Notes under the pieces: model-generated
The model's input: only the letters and a program-made list of their open reading frames with translations
Databases searched by the model: none
Told to the model about the DNA's origin: nothing
Translations under genes and position numbers: made by a program
In this document: positions 1 through 12,532 of the stretch, one piece after another
Numbering within the stretch: the first letter of the stretch is position 1
Layout: each line of letters begins with the position of its first letter
From: Atrichornis clamosus
Taxonomy: Eukaryota > Chordata > Aves > Passeriformes > Menuridae
Assembly (NCBI GenBank): GCA_013400975.1
Contig: WBMZ01011896.1
Coordinates: 1 to 64,000 of the forward strand
Reading direction: 5' to 3'
DNA: 64,000 nt

Positions 1-130
1 CGACGGGGCGGCCCCGGCCCCGCCGAGCCCCCGCTGGCCCCCGCACACGGGCTCCGTTTACGGCTCCGTCCTCCCCCCGGCGTCTGCAAAACTCCCTGCG
101 ACTTGGAGGCCGGTAATGGAGTTGGCTTCC
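1..130 (+). promoter_or_regulatory. SLC7A14: CpG-rich start, candidate SLC7A14 promoter or non-coding exon 1
   Basis: The first 110 or so bases are very GC- and CpG-rich, and composition drops sharply afterwards, as at the edge of a CpG island. A plausible splice donor (GT at 113-114 followed by AATG) lies at this edge, and an ATF/CREB-like TTACGTCA sits at 134-141. The next + strand gene is SLC7A14, whose known structure has a non-coding first exon before the exon with the start codon. Linking this island to SLC7A14 is inference. The window cuts the island, so its true extent is unseen. Confidence 0.35.
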
Positions 131-2583
131 TCTTTACGTCACCCCGGCTCGGTGCTGTTTATTGATTCCACACGGGTATTTTGGAACTGCCTGGTACCAG
201 CTGCCTGCCTGCCTCGGCCCCAGAGAGGTGTGCTCCAGCAGCACTATTGAAAAGCCTAATCCCTGCTCTCACAATTGCTTTCCAGCCCAGGTTTTGTGGC
301 CTATTAAATGATAGTTTACACAGACCGACTTAGTGCCCTCCTGTCACAGGCTGTGCCGAGAGTGCTCTAACACAGGGATTCCTAACACCGACTCCGGAGA
401 GGAGAAGGAAGCTGTGTCACTCTGGTCGACCCTAGAGAAGACTTTTGTCTCAAAAGAACCATGTCTGATTTAATCTAGCCTATTAAGTAATTAATTCTCT
501 CAGTGTCCCTGAGTAGTATGCAAGTACATTTTAGCATGCCAAGGCATTTGTTTAATTGCCCAAAAACTGTCATGAGACTGAAAGTCTGATTGCTAAAGAT
601 ATTTACATGTGTTTGTTTTATTGATACACATTGCTAAGCCATGTGACTTACCAGAGTTGAACAACATATTGTAAACAAACAAAAACCCTGAAACAAGCCA
701 AAAACAACCCTAGAGAGGAAAGGCTCCTAGATTAAACTGTCTGTTCTTAAATGTACTGCTCCATGGGGAATCCCTGTTGCACGAGAACAGAGAATTAAGG
801 GGGTCTTGCAGAGATCCAAGGCCCAATTCCCCATTCTCATCTATCAAAGGTGGTAAACTTTGCCAACAAAAGAGATCCTGATGAGTAGTAAATAATGCCA
901 ACAAGGAATCTTGGGTTGTCTTAAAGTCAAATGTGCAGTTCATATTTGAGGAGACAGCAAAGAGGCAATAGCTGTGATAGGAAAAGGCATTGAACAAGAA
1001 CAAGGGATAAAAAGTCTTGTTCACTTGCTGCTCAGTAAGTGGAGATGTAGGAAGGAAATTTTGCCTCGCCCTTGAAAACAGAATTCTAGAGTACAATGGA
1101 CATCAACAAAAATGACAATAAAATCAGAAGTAAGGGAAAAAAAAAAAGGAAAGAAAAGCCAAAGCCTGTCAAGGACTGGAGAAAGGCCCTTACAGTGGAG
1201 AGAAGGCCCTTACAGCACCTGAGAACTCACTTCATTATAAAACGGGGTGGGAGGTGGCGTGATCCTTGAATCTAAGAGCCTCTACAGAAAGAAATTACCA
1301 GGCACTGAGTTACTCCTCTGTCTGCCAAAAAGAGGCACAACATGAACTAATGCTGAGATGCTAAAGCCAAAACATTCTGAATTAAATGAGGGATCACATT
1401 TTTGAGCAGAGGAGGGCTGATGACCTGATGAAGGAGCCATCAGAAAACCTGCTGGATTCTCCATCTGTTTAAGTCAAGGTTTGATGTCATCCCAAAACAT
1501 GCAACTTAGCTAAAGCAAGTCATTGGGCTCCCTGCAGGAGTAATTTCCTGGAAACTAATGGCCTGAGACTCAGACAGAATTAACTCAGAGGACTTGATGG
1601 TACCTTTGATCCTTAATTCCCCAAATAAGGCACAGAGATGTGCCTTACTTTACTTCCAGGTGCCCAGCCTCCTGTCTAGACAAGTACAACATTCCCAGAG
1701 GGGGGAATTTTCAACCACACGCCAAGAGCAGAACAAATGACTGACCAACTTCTATTTTGAATCCCCCAATTTCCCAACTGGTTTCATTAATTAACTCTCC
1801 CTAAAAAGAATTTCTTTCTTTTTCATATTGCAGTAAAGGGAAGCATTTTAGAACGTAAATCATTCTCCCCAGGGAGTCATTCATGACTCTCAAGTCAAGA
1901 CATATTATATCCTTCTCTAATTTTTTTAGGATTGTATGAAAATGATAAAAATTCATTCTTCGTGTAACTTCAGAGTCTCAGATGGGATCATATCAGAGAG
2001 GATTCCAGCCAAAATCATTTTAAAGGATACGTTTGTAGGCTGACTTGACACTACTTCCTTCTGAAGACAGTCTGTTTTCTCAGCTCTGAAATCATGCACA
2101 TATAATAAGATTTCATCCATCTTCCCTTAAAGGCAACAGGAGTTTTTCTAGAAAATTCAGTGAGAACAGGAAAATCTTCTAATGGTTAAATTAATGGCTT
2201 TCCTGTGAAGCCCTGCAGCAGTCAAACGAAGAGGACGGCGAGAACTTACACAAACATAAACACAATCCTGGGCTTCATGAAAACAATCAAGTCAAGCAGA
2301 TAACAAAGCAGTCTGTAACAGCCTTCTTAGCCCCTAAATAATCAAAACTTTGCTTTCAGAACACCCAAGCTATTAAAATCATCATAAAGTTTAAGCAACT
2401 TGTTGTTGTTTGGATTGTAAAGACATTTTAAAAATAAGAATGTAAGAATGTAAAGAAAAAGCAAATGCTTATTCATCTGCATGTGGCAATGGGGTCTGTA
2501 TGTCACACAAAAACAGTATTAGCAGGTGGGCAGCATGTGTCTTTCACATTAATTAAAAAAAAACCCCAAATCACTCCCAGATA

Positions 2584-2623
2584 CCTCTATAATATACAAA
2601 GGTACCCTCTATAATATACAAAG
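2584..2623. repeat. Two-copy direct repeat, 18 bp, period 22
   Basis: An identical 18-base unit starting CCTCTATAATATAC occurs at 2584-2601 and again at 2606-2623, separated by four bases. It looks like a small local tandem duplication. No function is evident. Confidence 0.8.
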
Positions 2624-4889
2624 ACATGGTTGGATCTGAGCTTGTCACTCTGTGAGAGACACTAGATCTGGGGATGCAAAATATCCAGAGCCCAGAAATA
2701 TAGTAGGCATTTTTAAGCTACTTCCCACGGATGTGAAAACCTGGCCAGTCTCACCTCAGTCCAGGGTGAGTCTACTGAACTCATTAAACCACCCATGTGT
2801 AAATGGGAGCAGGCTCAGATCCACGGAGATTCCTAAAACCTTCTGCATTTACAAGGAACGAGACGTAGCTAAGCTGTGGTTGTCAACTGGAAACTGCCAA
2901 AATTGAAAGAACTGGAAAGCAGAATTTTTCTCTAGTATATGTTTCCTTGGCTCATAGCAGTTCCTATTCCCAGATTATGCAGTCATCTTCAGGGGATTGG
3001 GTGCTCTGGCCGGCACAGATCCTGCCACCACAGCCCATCCCTTGCTGTCACCAGGCAGGAACATCTCTAAGAGAAAACTATTTTTTCCCACAATAAAACT
3101 GTCAGAGTGAAGCCCAGGCACTTATGAAACAAAGCCAGCGAGGTGGAGCCACACAGCACATGACTCTATAGTTTCTGTTCCTCTGCACAGTCACTGTATC
3201 AGTAATTCACTGAAAGGCATGATACCATAAATTAAATACCTGGCAGGTGAACAGAAGAAGAGCTTTTGCAGCGCAGGTGTGTCAAGCCCCACATTCTAAT
3301 TCTGAGAGGACAGAGTTATGGGATCGAGTGGTTTGCTGCCCATAGGGAAATGGATTTCTGCTGCCATGCTACAACTCTCTGTGACTGTATCTGTCAAAAC
3401 TTCAGGTAGACATCTATAAAACCACCCATGTGGGTTTAGGGAAGCCCCTCTCAGCAGCCATTGACTCTTGCCTGTTTGTGACCATGTGCTCAGTTAGTGG
3501 TTTGGTCCATTCCTTCTGGACATCCTCAGCTCCCTGAGTGCAGGCTGAGCCTTCCTCAACACAGTTTTTTAAAGCTGAGGATGGGGTCTCACCTTTGTGC
3601 ATCACTTGCACACCTGGGCACATTACACCTACAGCAGCACAATTAAAACTTAGCTTTAAACCTGTGCTTGGGCATTGTTGAACCAGGTCTCAGTGATGGA
3701 CCTGTTGAGTAGCACCAGATGAGCCACTGCCCCGTGGTGCTCAGCAATGCCAGGGTGGCTCTGGGTAGGATTTGGGCACCCCAGAACTGTAGTGAAGGAA
3801 ACATAGGCCTCTCCTGGCTGTCCTTCACTCTCAGCTGGGAACAGGCAGGAAGCCACAGGTCTCGTGCTGCTCCAGCTCCGAAGCAACGCACCCAGGAAGC
3901 ATCTGGATATTCCAGTGCCTTGTCTGAGACACCTGGGCAACAGCAGGTGTGTTCCAGTCATTAACCAACCGGCTGTGGAAGCAACAGGGACCAGGAGATG
4001 TGCAATTAATAACCGGGGTCACAAGCTCTGCGCAAAGTAAATTAAGACAGAAAGAAGCAATATGTCAAGTTCCTTTGGCTGAGAGTTCTGGCAAAAACAA
4101 GAACTACAGCAATAATATTTCAGCAGCTCTACTCTTACTGGTGTGCGGGCACGCCAGTGGAATTATGCTTGCCAGGCAGGGCAGCACACCATGGGGAGAC
4201 TCTACTGACTGTAGCTGAGACAAAATGTGCTGTCTCAGGGAAAGAGGTTGGGTTTTGGGGTCTTGCCGCTAAGGGAGGCTAATAACAAGTGTGCAATTAG
4301 CTACTTTAAGTTGAGGTAATCATGTTGGCTCACGCTGATTCCCTTGCTACATAAGGACATCTCCGGGCAGTGCGTCTGCATCGCTCAGGAGTATTATAAT
4401 ACACTAACTTATATGCTATTATAATTTTTAAGAACATATAATTCTTCATTTCATTCTGCTTCTCTAGTGCCATCCTGGATGCTGATTTAGTCTTAGATGT
4501 GCATTTGTAACTCACTGGGAAACGTCAAAAAGCCCTCATGCTACAGCACCAGGTATTACTCACACTACTCATCACTTCGGTGTTGCCGTGCCTTTGCCTG
4601 ACTGATGATGATAAATGACTAAACACATGGGCTCTATTCTAAATCATCATCTTTGATCCACTTGTGATCACATTACTCATATAATCGGTTGTGTTGAAAC
4701 ACAGGAGAATTACTCATGTAAGGCAAGGATTTTTTGTCCTGGTGAATTATAAAAATAAGCAGCAAAATGTAATAAAATCAGCAGGAGCTGCTATTCACTT
4801 CTTTGGAAGTGCATTGAACCTACCTCAGGTTTCTGTTGAGGAATTTAATGACACAGGTTACAACCAGCCAAATCACCCCCCAACTCTAG

Positions 4890-4935
4890 GCTCCTATTTG
4901 CATATGCAAAATGATCCCATTGATTTGCATATGCT
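4890..4935. promoter_or_regulatory. Paired POU-octamer element, candidate intronic enhancer
   Basis: Positions 4897-4910 form a perfect 14-base palindrome, TTTGCATATGCAAA, made of two overlapping octamer (ATTTGCAT-type) sites in opposite directions. A second octamer, ATTTGCAT followed by ATGC, lies at 4923-4934, so the eight-base core GCATATGC occurs twice. Homeodomain-type TAATTA cores follow near 5030-5130. POU factors bind such octamers and work in neural development, and SLC7A14 is a neuronal gene. Enhancer function is inference from motif density; I cannot see conservation. Confidence 0.35.
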
Positions 4936-6177
4936 ACTACTGCTTCTTCTGGAACTTTTAGTAGGCTCAGGATTGAAGAATGTGTCTTTCCAGCTGCTTC
5001 TGAGGAAAGCAGTTGTTTGAAAACCTCTCCTGCATTAATTAACTGATAGCCAAAATAGTGGAAGCGGGGCAGCGAGGCATAATCAATTACATTTGTATAA
5101 CTGCTGATGGAACACGATAAGTAATTAATGAGACCATGTGCACATACAAAAGATAAATGCTTTTGAAACTCGGCAAGAGCTGATCTGTGTTTGTAAGCTT
5201 GATGTGCTTGCTCTGTGAAAGGCCAGTTCAGACCCCTACTGAATTATTACAGAAAGATGGAAAGACTGCTGGTGAGCGAGAGTCAGCATTGAGAGTAAAA
5301 AACCCAGCCATTTCATAGTGGGGAATAAAGGAATCTCTATAAAACCAGCAATCTTCAAAATAAAACTAGAGGTTTAAAAATAGTGGATTTTCATGTCCTG
5401 TATTTGATAAAGAGGGAAATTTTTTTCTGGTTTGGATGATGAAGCCAAAGTGTTAAATCAGTTCTGTACTGAAAGATTTGTGTTTTTGCCACTGAATTCG
5501 AAATGCTACCCAGAAATTAAATAAGTTGTCATAATGATGTATCAGCCAGACTCTCGCAACAGTAAAAATCCATTTTGTTTAGAGAGCCTCACACATTAAT
5601 AAATAACCCATTCTGTGAATTATGTCAAATGAAAAAAGCTCTCCTGTCTGGCCTGCAGCAAACCATAATGACTTTCATTCTGCAGTGTAAAAGTATGGAT
5701 CCACTGAGGAAAGAAAAAGAAAACACAGCCCAGTAATTACAGAGATTTCCTCCTGTGTATTGTTAAAGCAAAGACAGTTTTCAAATGAGTATAATTCTAG
5801 AAGAAACTGTCTGGTAACCCAGCTCTACAGTTTCAGTGATACAAAGGCAGCCCTTATCCACTCTAACAGTGAGATTTGATACAGAAAATATGTTAGCTCA
5901 TCAAAGTGGTAATTACTGAAAGTATAATCTACTACCTAAAACCAGGGAAAAGCTCAGCATCTCAAACCCAAGACTGCTGCCCTCCCACTGATGCTGCTGG
6001 CAGTCACACTGTAAGAGCAATCCATACCCAGCACTGCAAAGAGGCAACTCACTACGATCCAGAGATATTGGACTATCAGGAAGATGCTTTTCCTCTTGTG
6101 ACAGCTCGGGGTCTGGAGCTGCTACTCCCAAAACCAGAGGGAAGGGTGCAGAAAGATGTACCAGCATATTACCAAGA

Positions 6178-6300
6178 TGGATGGAGCCCCGAGAAACCTG
6201 GTCTAGTGAAAGGTGTCCCTGCCCATGGCAGGTCGGGTTGGAATGTGGCGATCTTTAGGGTCCCTTCTAACCCGAACCATTCTATGGATCTGTGAATCTA
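6178..6300 (+). mobile_element. CR1 LINE, 5'-truncated 3' end
   Basis: This is the familiar CR1 3' tail in the + direction: the segment reading GGTCTAGTGAAAGGTGTCCC, then a Cys/Gly-poor untranslated stretch ending in the CAACCCAAACCATTCTATG-like terminus with imperfect ATTCTATG-type 8-mers. Several substitutions (for example TAACCCGAACC) show it is old. Only about 120 bases remain, the usual outcome of incomplete reverse transcription. It contains no open frame of its own. Confidence 0.85.
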
Positions 6301-8339
6301 TATGAGACAAATCTGGGTTCCTGGGCACCCATCCCATGGTGCTTAAAATGCCTGAACTTCAGCGGTCAGTACCTTAACCCTCAAAACAGCCTGAGCACCC
6401 AGCCCTGTGAACCCAAACTTCCTTTAGGAGTTTCACGTGTTCAACATTGCTGTGGCTCGTGACTGCAGAAGGGTAGGGAGGCTCTATCCAGAGAACTGGT
6501 ATCAATATCTGCTCTTGGAACGTAAAACCACACAGCGCTACAGATGAGCCTTTGAAAGTGCACAGAGCCTCAAGGGTCCTTCTGCAGATGAGCACATGCA
6601 GGTACAAAACCAATATTGACTTCAACGAGGCACATCTAGGGGAGCATTAATAATTTTTAGCATGGTTTCTCTTCTGCTTCTGTAGAAAACCCAGATAAAT
6701 TACCCACCACACATTTCTCTAAGGCAGTAAATCTCTCCATTTGACTGGTGGAGGAACAAATTTACTAATTTCATGTGGTTTCACTACTCTCCTAGAGGGA
6801 GCCTGTCAGAACAGCTCCAAGACGTTCCTGGTTCTCCACCTCCTGCTCAGCTCACCCACCTATTGATTTGCCATTTCCCTGCATTGTTACAGTTTTTAAG
6901 GCTTTTACTTTCCCACCTCAGGACAACAATGACGAACCAGACCTCTTTGCAAATGTGCAAATTGATTATACCTCTTTCTCTGTGGTTCTCTTATTTTATT
7001 TTTTGTTTCTTCTGGTGGTTAAATAGCTTTTTTGCAAACGCAAATGGAGCACTGCATGCATATTGCATTATTTGCAGCTCGGCATGCACAGACTCTTATA
7101 TCTGCCATACCCTGCATTCATTCCTACACCATTCTGCACCATGGGAATGATTGGTACCCATGAAAAAGGGCAGAAAACAAGTGGAAAAACAAAATGCCAG
7201 GCATTGGACCTGGGCAGGTGAATTTACTAAGGGGAGGGTATGTGCCTGCAGGGATGTGCATGAGCATCTCCAACAGGAGCATTTCAGCTTCCATCCCACG
7301 CAGGTTGGAAGAATTGTAGGTGCTACCTCCAAATGCATCCAGCCCCTAGGAAGGAGGAAAACACTGCTCCTTCCAGTCCCAGAGCTGTTTCTCACTAGCT
7401 GGGGATTTCAGAAGATCCCAAGGCACTCTGGACCAACTGCTCGTGGGGTTGGCATGTAATTAATCCTGGCAAAGTTTAGAACAACTCAGTATCAAGGGAT
7501 CTGCTGGCCTTCACTGTGACCGGCTCTAGTTTCACCTCTGAATGTGTCATTTCACCTCCCACGTCATCCAGGCAGGAAGATGAGCCCTCAGCCACCAAAA
7601 CCTCCTCATTGCTCACCTGCATGGGCACAGATCAGTGCTCAAATATTGATTTGCTATTTATTTAGGAAAAGGGAAACACCAGCTGCAAGACAGAAAAAAG
7701 CTTTAACATCACTTCCATCCTTCCCTCTGCCTTTTCTCTCATTACCCAGGCAGTCCAGTCTCTCCCCAGCAAGGACAGCAGCTAAACCATCACACTGTAT
7801 CCCCCCCGAAGGCTGGAGAGAGGCAAAAAAGGGTGATCTCTATGTACATGCTAATTATTTCACTGGATTACACATCTATGCTCTTTTAACTCTTGCACTA
7901 GAGAGTAGAACACAAAGTTTAGGAACTCTTGGGGGCTGCCTCTGGATGCATGGCACCCTTGGCTTATGTCTTTGGTCAAGTATTTCCTTTTTTATTTGCT
8001 TATTTGTCAAAAGAAGATAATGATGTATAACCATCTTACAGCAGTGTAACTGTGGCAAAACACTTAGTGTAACAGTGATGGAAGTACCATAGAAAAGTGC
8101 TGTTCAACCCCTCCACTTCCATTTTGCCATGAAATCACACACACAAAATAGCCCTGAATCCATTTTTTCAGGTGATGCACAGAGAAAGTTGGTCTTAAAC
8201 CTGAAATATTTTCACTGGTTTAATTTATCAACGATTGTAGTTTAAATTAACCACAGCTCCACTTGAATTGCTCAAGCAGAGGTAAAAATGGAAAGATTTA
8301 AAATAAGAAGAGCCCAAAATTACCAGCAAAGGCACAAGG

Positions 8340-8720
8340 CCAGACTGCTGAGGCTGGACCCACGTGAGCGGCGCCGGGATCGGCAGGGACCAGCCCTCGC
8401 TCTCGGCTCTGTGCCTGGCTTTTAAATCGCTTTAAGCAGGGCTGATGATGGAGACAGAGCCAGCTTTTACAGTGGCAGCCCAGCTGGGGATCAGCACTGT
8501 AAAAACAAGCCCATAAAGCTCCAAATCAAATCGCACTCGTAATGAAAACATTTTGGCGACGAGCAGCCCCAGCAGAAGGCATCCCTCCGGTCGGGGCTGC
8601 TGCCCGGCTCCCGCATCGCCCCGCTGACGTCAGTCCTCTCCCTGCTGGAGGAGCTGGAACGAAATTCCGTTCTTGTGTCTCTCCAGACAAACCCGCCTCA
8701 CCATTGCCGAGCTCACAGCT
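8340..8720. promoter_or_regulatory. GC-rich patch with a perfect CRE (8625-8632)
   Basis: A GC- and CpG-richer patch stands out from the AT-rich intron. It holds the full palindromic cAMP-response element TGACGTCA at 8625-8632, extended to CTGACGTCAG. Such elements bind CREB/ATF factors. The patch could be an enhancer or alternative promoter for SLC7A14, but I see no convincing exon with a donor here, so the call is tentative. Confidence 0.3.
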
Positions 8721-11700
8721 AAAGGGAAGGGGGAGCAGGGAGTCCAGGCTAGCACATTTGTTCCTCTTGTCCTTTTCCTGGGATTGCAGGGGGTTTGCTG
8801 CCAGGAGCTGCCTTTTCCATCACCTTGAGCTACCTCTAGCATCTCTTTGAGCCTTTGGGGCTCCCTTTGCCCGGGGGTGATGCTTTAGCCCAGCTCAGCA
8901 CGCAGCCCCTATTGCAGAGCATGGAGGGGGCTGAGGGTTGGTGCTCCTGCACCATAAACACCAGTGTTACCATTCCTGGGGCACACAGCAGGCACTGCCT
9001 TGGGGTTTGATAGGAACCCACTATCCCAGATTTCTGGAGCTCATCCCTCCTGGCCAAGGAGAAAGGGACTTTCCCCCTAAAAACCCCTGCAGCAAAATAG
9101 GCACTGGTGTCTTGCGTGCCAGGGCCAGGTCTATGCTGATCCAGCTGCTGGGGGCATCAGCAAGTTTTCCTCTACAATAATTACTCCGTGAGCCACAGAA
9201 AAACAGAGAAAATCCAACCTTTTCCTCTTAATCAGTGCCCCTGCCTGGCTTTCCATCAATACATCAACAGGAGCTCTCTTTTTTCATTTACCACCATCAA
9301 TATTCTGTTCCTTGTTGCATTCCCTGCAGATTTTAATAGAGATCTTCGCTCAAGGATACCCCTATGGACTTCTGGATGGAGGGGAGTCAGTAAGAGAAAA
9401 ATCAGATAAGCCATCCCAAGGCACAGATGTGGTTTGGGGAAGGTTGTCTGGGGAATCTGGAGCTGTGGGGGATGATGAGAATGGGTGATGCTGGGGGACA
9501 CCGTGCTGCATCTCCCAAGCACAGGGCAGCTAGTAGAACAAACTTTACAAGAAGAAAATTCAGCATTGACCCAGTCGCTAAGGAAGATCCATGCCTATAA
9601 GTACCTAGGCCTTTCCTGCGGGCTCAATCGCAGTTTTAGTTAATTTATCCTGATGAAGAGGAGTGTTTTGGTACAAACTGTGGTGCTAACAAGCACGTGG
9701 TGGCAGCAGCAAGTGCCAGCCAGTGAGAAAAACCAACCCCAACAGCCTGATGCTGGAGAGCTGAGCAGCTCCAAAACCTGGCTGCAGCCTGTCACCTCTG
9801 AGCCACAGCTCCCTGCATCCTCCTGGGTTTATGATGAGGTTAAAAAAACCCAAACCGAACAAGTAAAAATTCCCTTTGCTTCCCACTGTGCACTTCTAGA
9901 CAGCCAGGGTCAGTGGAGCAGAGCACAAATGAGCTGTCTCTGCCCCATGGAGATGGTTGCCATCCATGACATATTTTTTCATGGTTTCAGATGGAGTGAA
10001 AGGATGTTTTCCCAGCTACAGAGCAGCAATATGCTGATCTCACTTAAACATCTGGAATAGTTTTGAATGAGTGCTTTAATCGAATATAGTAGCAATTAGA
10101 GTTATTTCATTTCACATGTTTTGAAAGGGTTTTTTTCCTTGATGACTTAGGAGGAGCCATATGAATTGCAGGGCTATGTTGGGTTGCCATTCAGGAGGAC
10201 CTGGTCACAGCCCAGCCCCAGGCAGCTGGAAGAGCTCAGCAGCCAAATCTGTGTGCATCACTAATCTACCAGCCAGTTCCTGCTTTAAATTTAAACCATT
10301 TAAAATATTTAAGGGTTTTTTTTCATTATTTTAGCAGCTAAGATTATTCCAGGACAAGACTGCCCTGTCTTCTCTTGGGGTTCTTTGCACTGCTGGTGAG
10401 AAAGTAATTTCTATACCAAGATGTGGCGTGAGAATGAACTGGGCTGTCCAAATCAGTCCTCATGTCTCTCCAGTTTGAGGAATACACTAATTCTTCCAGT
10501 GTGGATGCAAATTCCTCCAGTAAGACCTGAGCATAGGCCACCTTTTCCAAAGCCTTCATCAGGCACCCACGGTCACCACAGACAAGGTGATGAAAAATTG
10601 CTGATCTCAAACCACGGTCCCAAACCCCCTCAAAACACAGGGCAGGTCTCTCCATGCCAGAGCACGGCCTGGTCATGGGACCAAGGACCAGCCTGCAGCC
10701 TCAGCACCTCCATCCCACACCATCCAACCTCTTCCGATGGCCCAGCTTCTTGGGTGGTTTAAGTCAATTTGGTGCAAACCTTAGCGTAGCAACCTGAGTC
10801 CTTCAAACCCAACCAAGAGCATCATAAAGGTCAAGGAAAATAAAGAAATAAAGGATGGGAAACGGGAAGCACAGTAAGACCTCTTTTCTAGCCCACGCTC
10901 CAGAACTGCCGTGCTTTAGATAAAAGAAGAATGAATTTTGGGTGGTGATGAGCACTTTGCTTAGAGCTGCTATTTTCCTCATGGCTAAAACACAGTCCTG
11001 GCAAAGCAGAGCCACCCTTTAAACCAGAAAATAAAGCCTCACCTGTGATCCAGCCCATCCTGCCAACCAGCTGACTCCTTGAACAGCCCAAAAGCCAAAT
11101 CCAGGTTTTATTCTCAGCCCAAAGAAGCACATATGCTTGGGAGCAGTAACAATTCCTTGTTATTATTATTCCTAGCTAGAATATGCCGCCTTTCAGATTG
11201 TGGTTGCTCGAGGTAAAAAATCAGCACAATTTGAACTGTGATCAACCAAAACATGAAATGAATGCTGTGTTTCATTTAATAAATTCCAGCAATGCAAGTC
11301 TGCCTGGTGGACACAATATAATTTGTTTTGGATGTAAAGATGGAAAAAAATTATTTTTTTGTCTTCAAGGCAATTAGAAAATAAAATATTTCTGTATTGA
11401 CAGGAAAGAAGCTGCCAGGGTAAAATTCATATTTAATAAAGATTTTTTCCTGTTCCCTTGTATTAGCTTGCAGGTTGTCAATTCTTGTTGTTTTGCTCAA
11501 AGTCAAGAACTCATCGTGTGTCACTTGGAAGCCACTGCTGCTGGTATTAGGAGTTTGCTGAAGTATACACAGTTTGCTGAAAAACAGCAGAAAGGGAAGG
11601 GGCAATGGCAGTTGCCATATAGCTGTTGAAAATATGACTAGGGATGAAAAAAACACAGAGAAAGAGAAAACCAAGAGAATGTTATGATTTTTAAGACAAT

Positions 11701-12135
11701 CCTAGAGGTGGGTTCAGGCAAGATAATTTAAAACCATTAAAAAGTTTTAATGGTTGAAGTCAGGCTCTGTCCCCACCAGGGCCCAATGTGCCACAGTGAC
11801 ACCAGCACCTCACAGTAGCCATCATTGGTTTTGGCAGCAATTAAGTCATGTAATGAGCACTTGAAGGAAATCAGGTTTCTGCTGCTTGCAGCGCTGTAGT
11901 AACTGGGGCTAAACCCATGCAGACATAAAGGAGGGCAGTGCCTCCCTGTTGTGCAAAACAACTGGGGTGGAAAAAGGAGATTTCTCCACAGCAGCAGCAG
12001 CGCTGGTGAAAGCAAAGCTCTGCCAGCGCTGGAGACCAACAAAAACCAACTTAGGGGGCCCTTTTGGCTCTTCAATGCAGAACACATCCCTCTTTCTTTG
12101 TTATTTCAGTCAAAAACTGTTCCTCCCTCTTGCAG

Positions 12136-12228
12136 GGCTGCCAGCGCAGGATGGAGATGCAGCCGCAGCCCTGAGTGGGTGCTGCCACCGCCGTCTGTGA
12201 CCCCGCTGTGCCGAGCCCAGCCCCAGCC
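12136..12228 (+). other. SLC7A14: SLC7A14 5' UTR tail with a small upstream ORF
   Basis: A good acceptor (pyrimidine-rich tract then TTGCAG, ending 12135) starts the exon that carries the SLC7A14 start codon. Within the leader an upstream ATG at 12151 opens a seven-codon frame that closes with TGA at 12172-12174, 54 bases before the main ATG. The main ATG at 12229 has G at -3, a fair Kozak context. If the leader is spliced as proposed, this uORF could damp translation of the transporter; that is inference. Confidence 0.55.
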
Positions 12229-12532
12229 ATGAGCGGCTTCTTCTCGCGGCTGGACCCGCGGCGGGTGCCGTGGGGGGCTGCGGGGCACGCCCTGCGCACC
12301 CGCGTCCTGCGCACCAAGCCCGTGGAGTCCATGCTGGAGGGCACCGGGGCCGCGGCCTCCCAGGGCGCCAGGCTGGCCAAGGTCCTCACCACCCTCGACC
12401 TCATCTCCCTGGGCGTCGGCAGCTGCGTGGGCACCGGCATGTACGTGGTGTCCGGCCTGGTGGCCAAGGAGATGGCGGGGCCCGGGGTCATCGTTTCCTT
12501 CATCATCGCTGCTGTCGCCTCCATCCTGTCAG
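12229..12532 (+). CDS. SLC7A14: SLC7A14 coding exon 1
   Basis: Encodes residues 1-101 and the first base of codon 102: the cytosolic N-terminus, TM1 with GVGSCVGTG, and most of TM2 ([14 protein letters not shown]). Very GC-rich. The donor is CAG|GTGGGT, exon end phase 1. Confidence 0.95.

Larger units (their letters stand above)
114..12135 (+). other. SLC7A14: Probable SLC7A14 intron 1 (no gene seen)
   Basis: About 12 kb with no coding exon I can support. Reading frames here are short, have no recognisable domains, and lack matching splice sites. The stretch is mostly AT-rich unique sequence and contains the direct repeat at 2584-2623, the octamer pair at 4890-4935, a CR1 tail at 6178-6300 and the GC-rich patch at 8340-8720, listed separately. 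If the true SLC7A14 first exon lies elsewhere, this is upstream intergenic DNA instead. Confidence 0.5.

Noticed and set aside
12175..12228. In-frame N-terminal extension of SLC7A14
   Set aside because: It begins at GTG, not ATG, and the known protein starts MSGFF at 12229.
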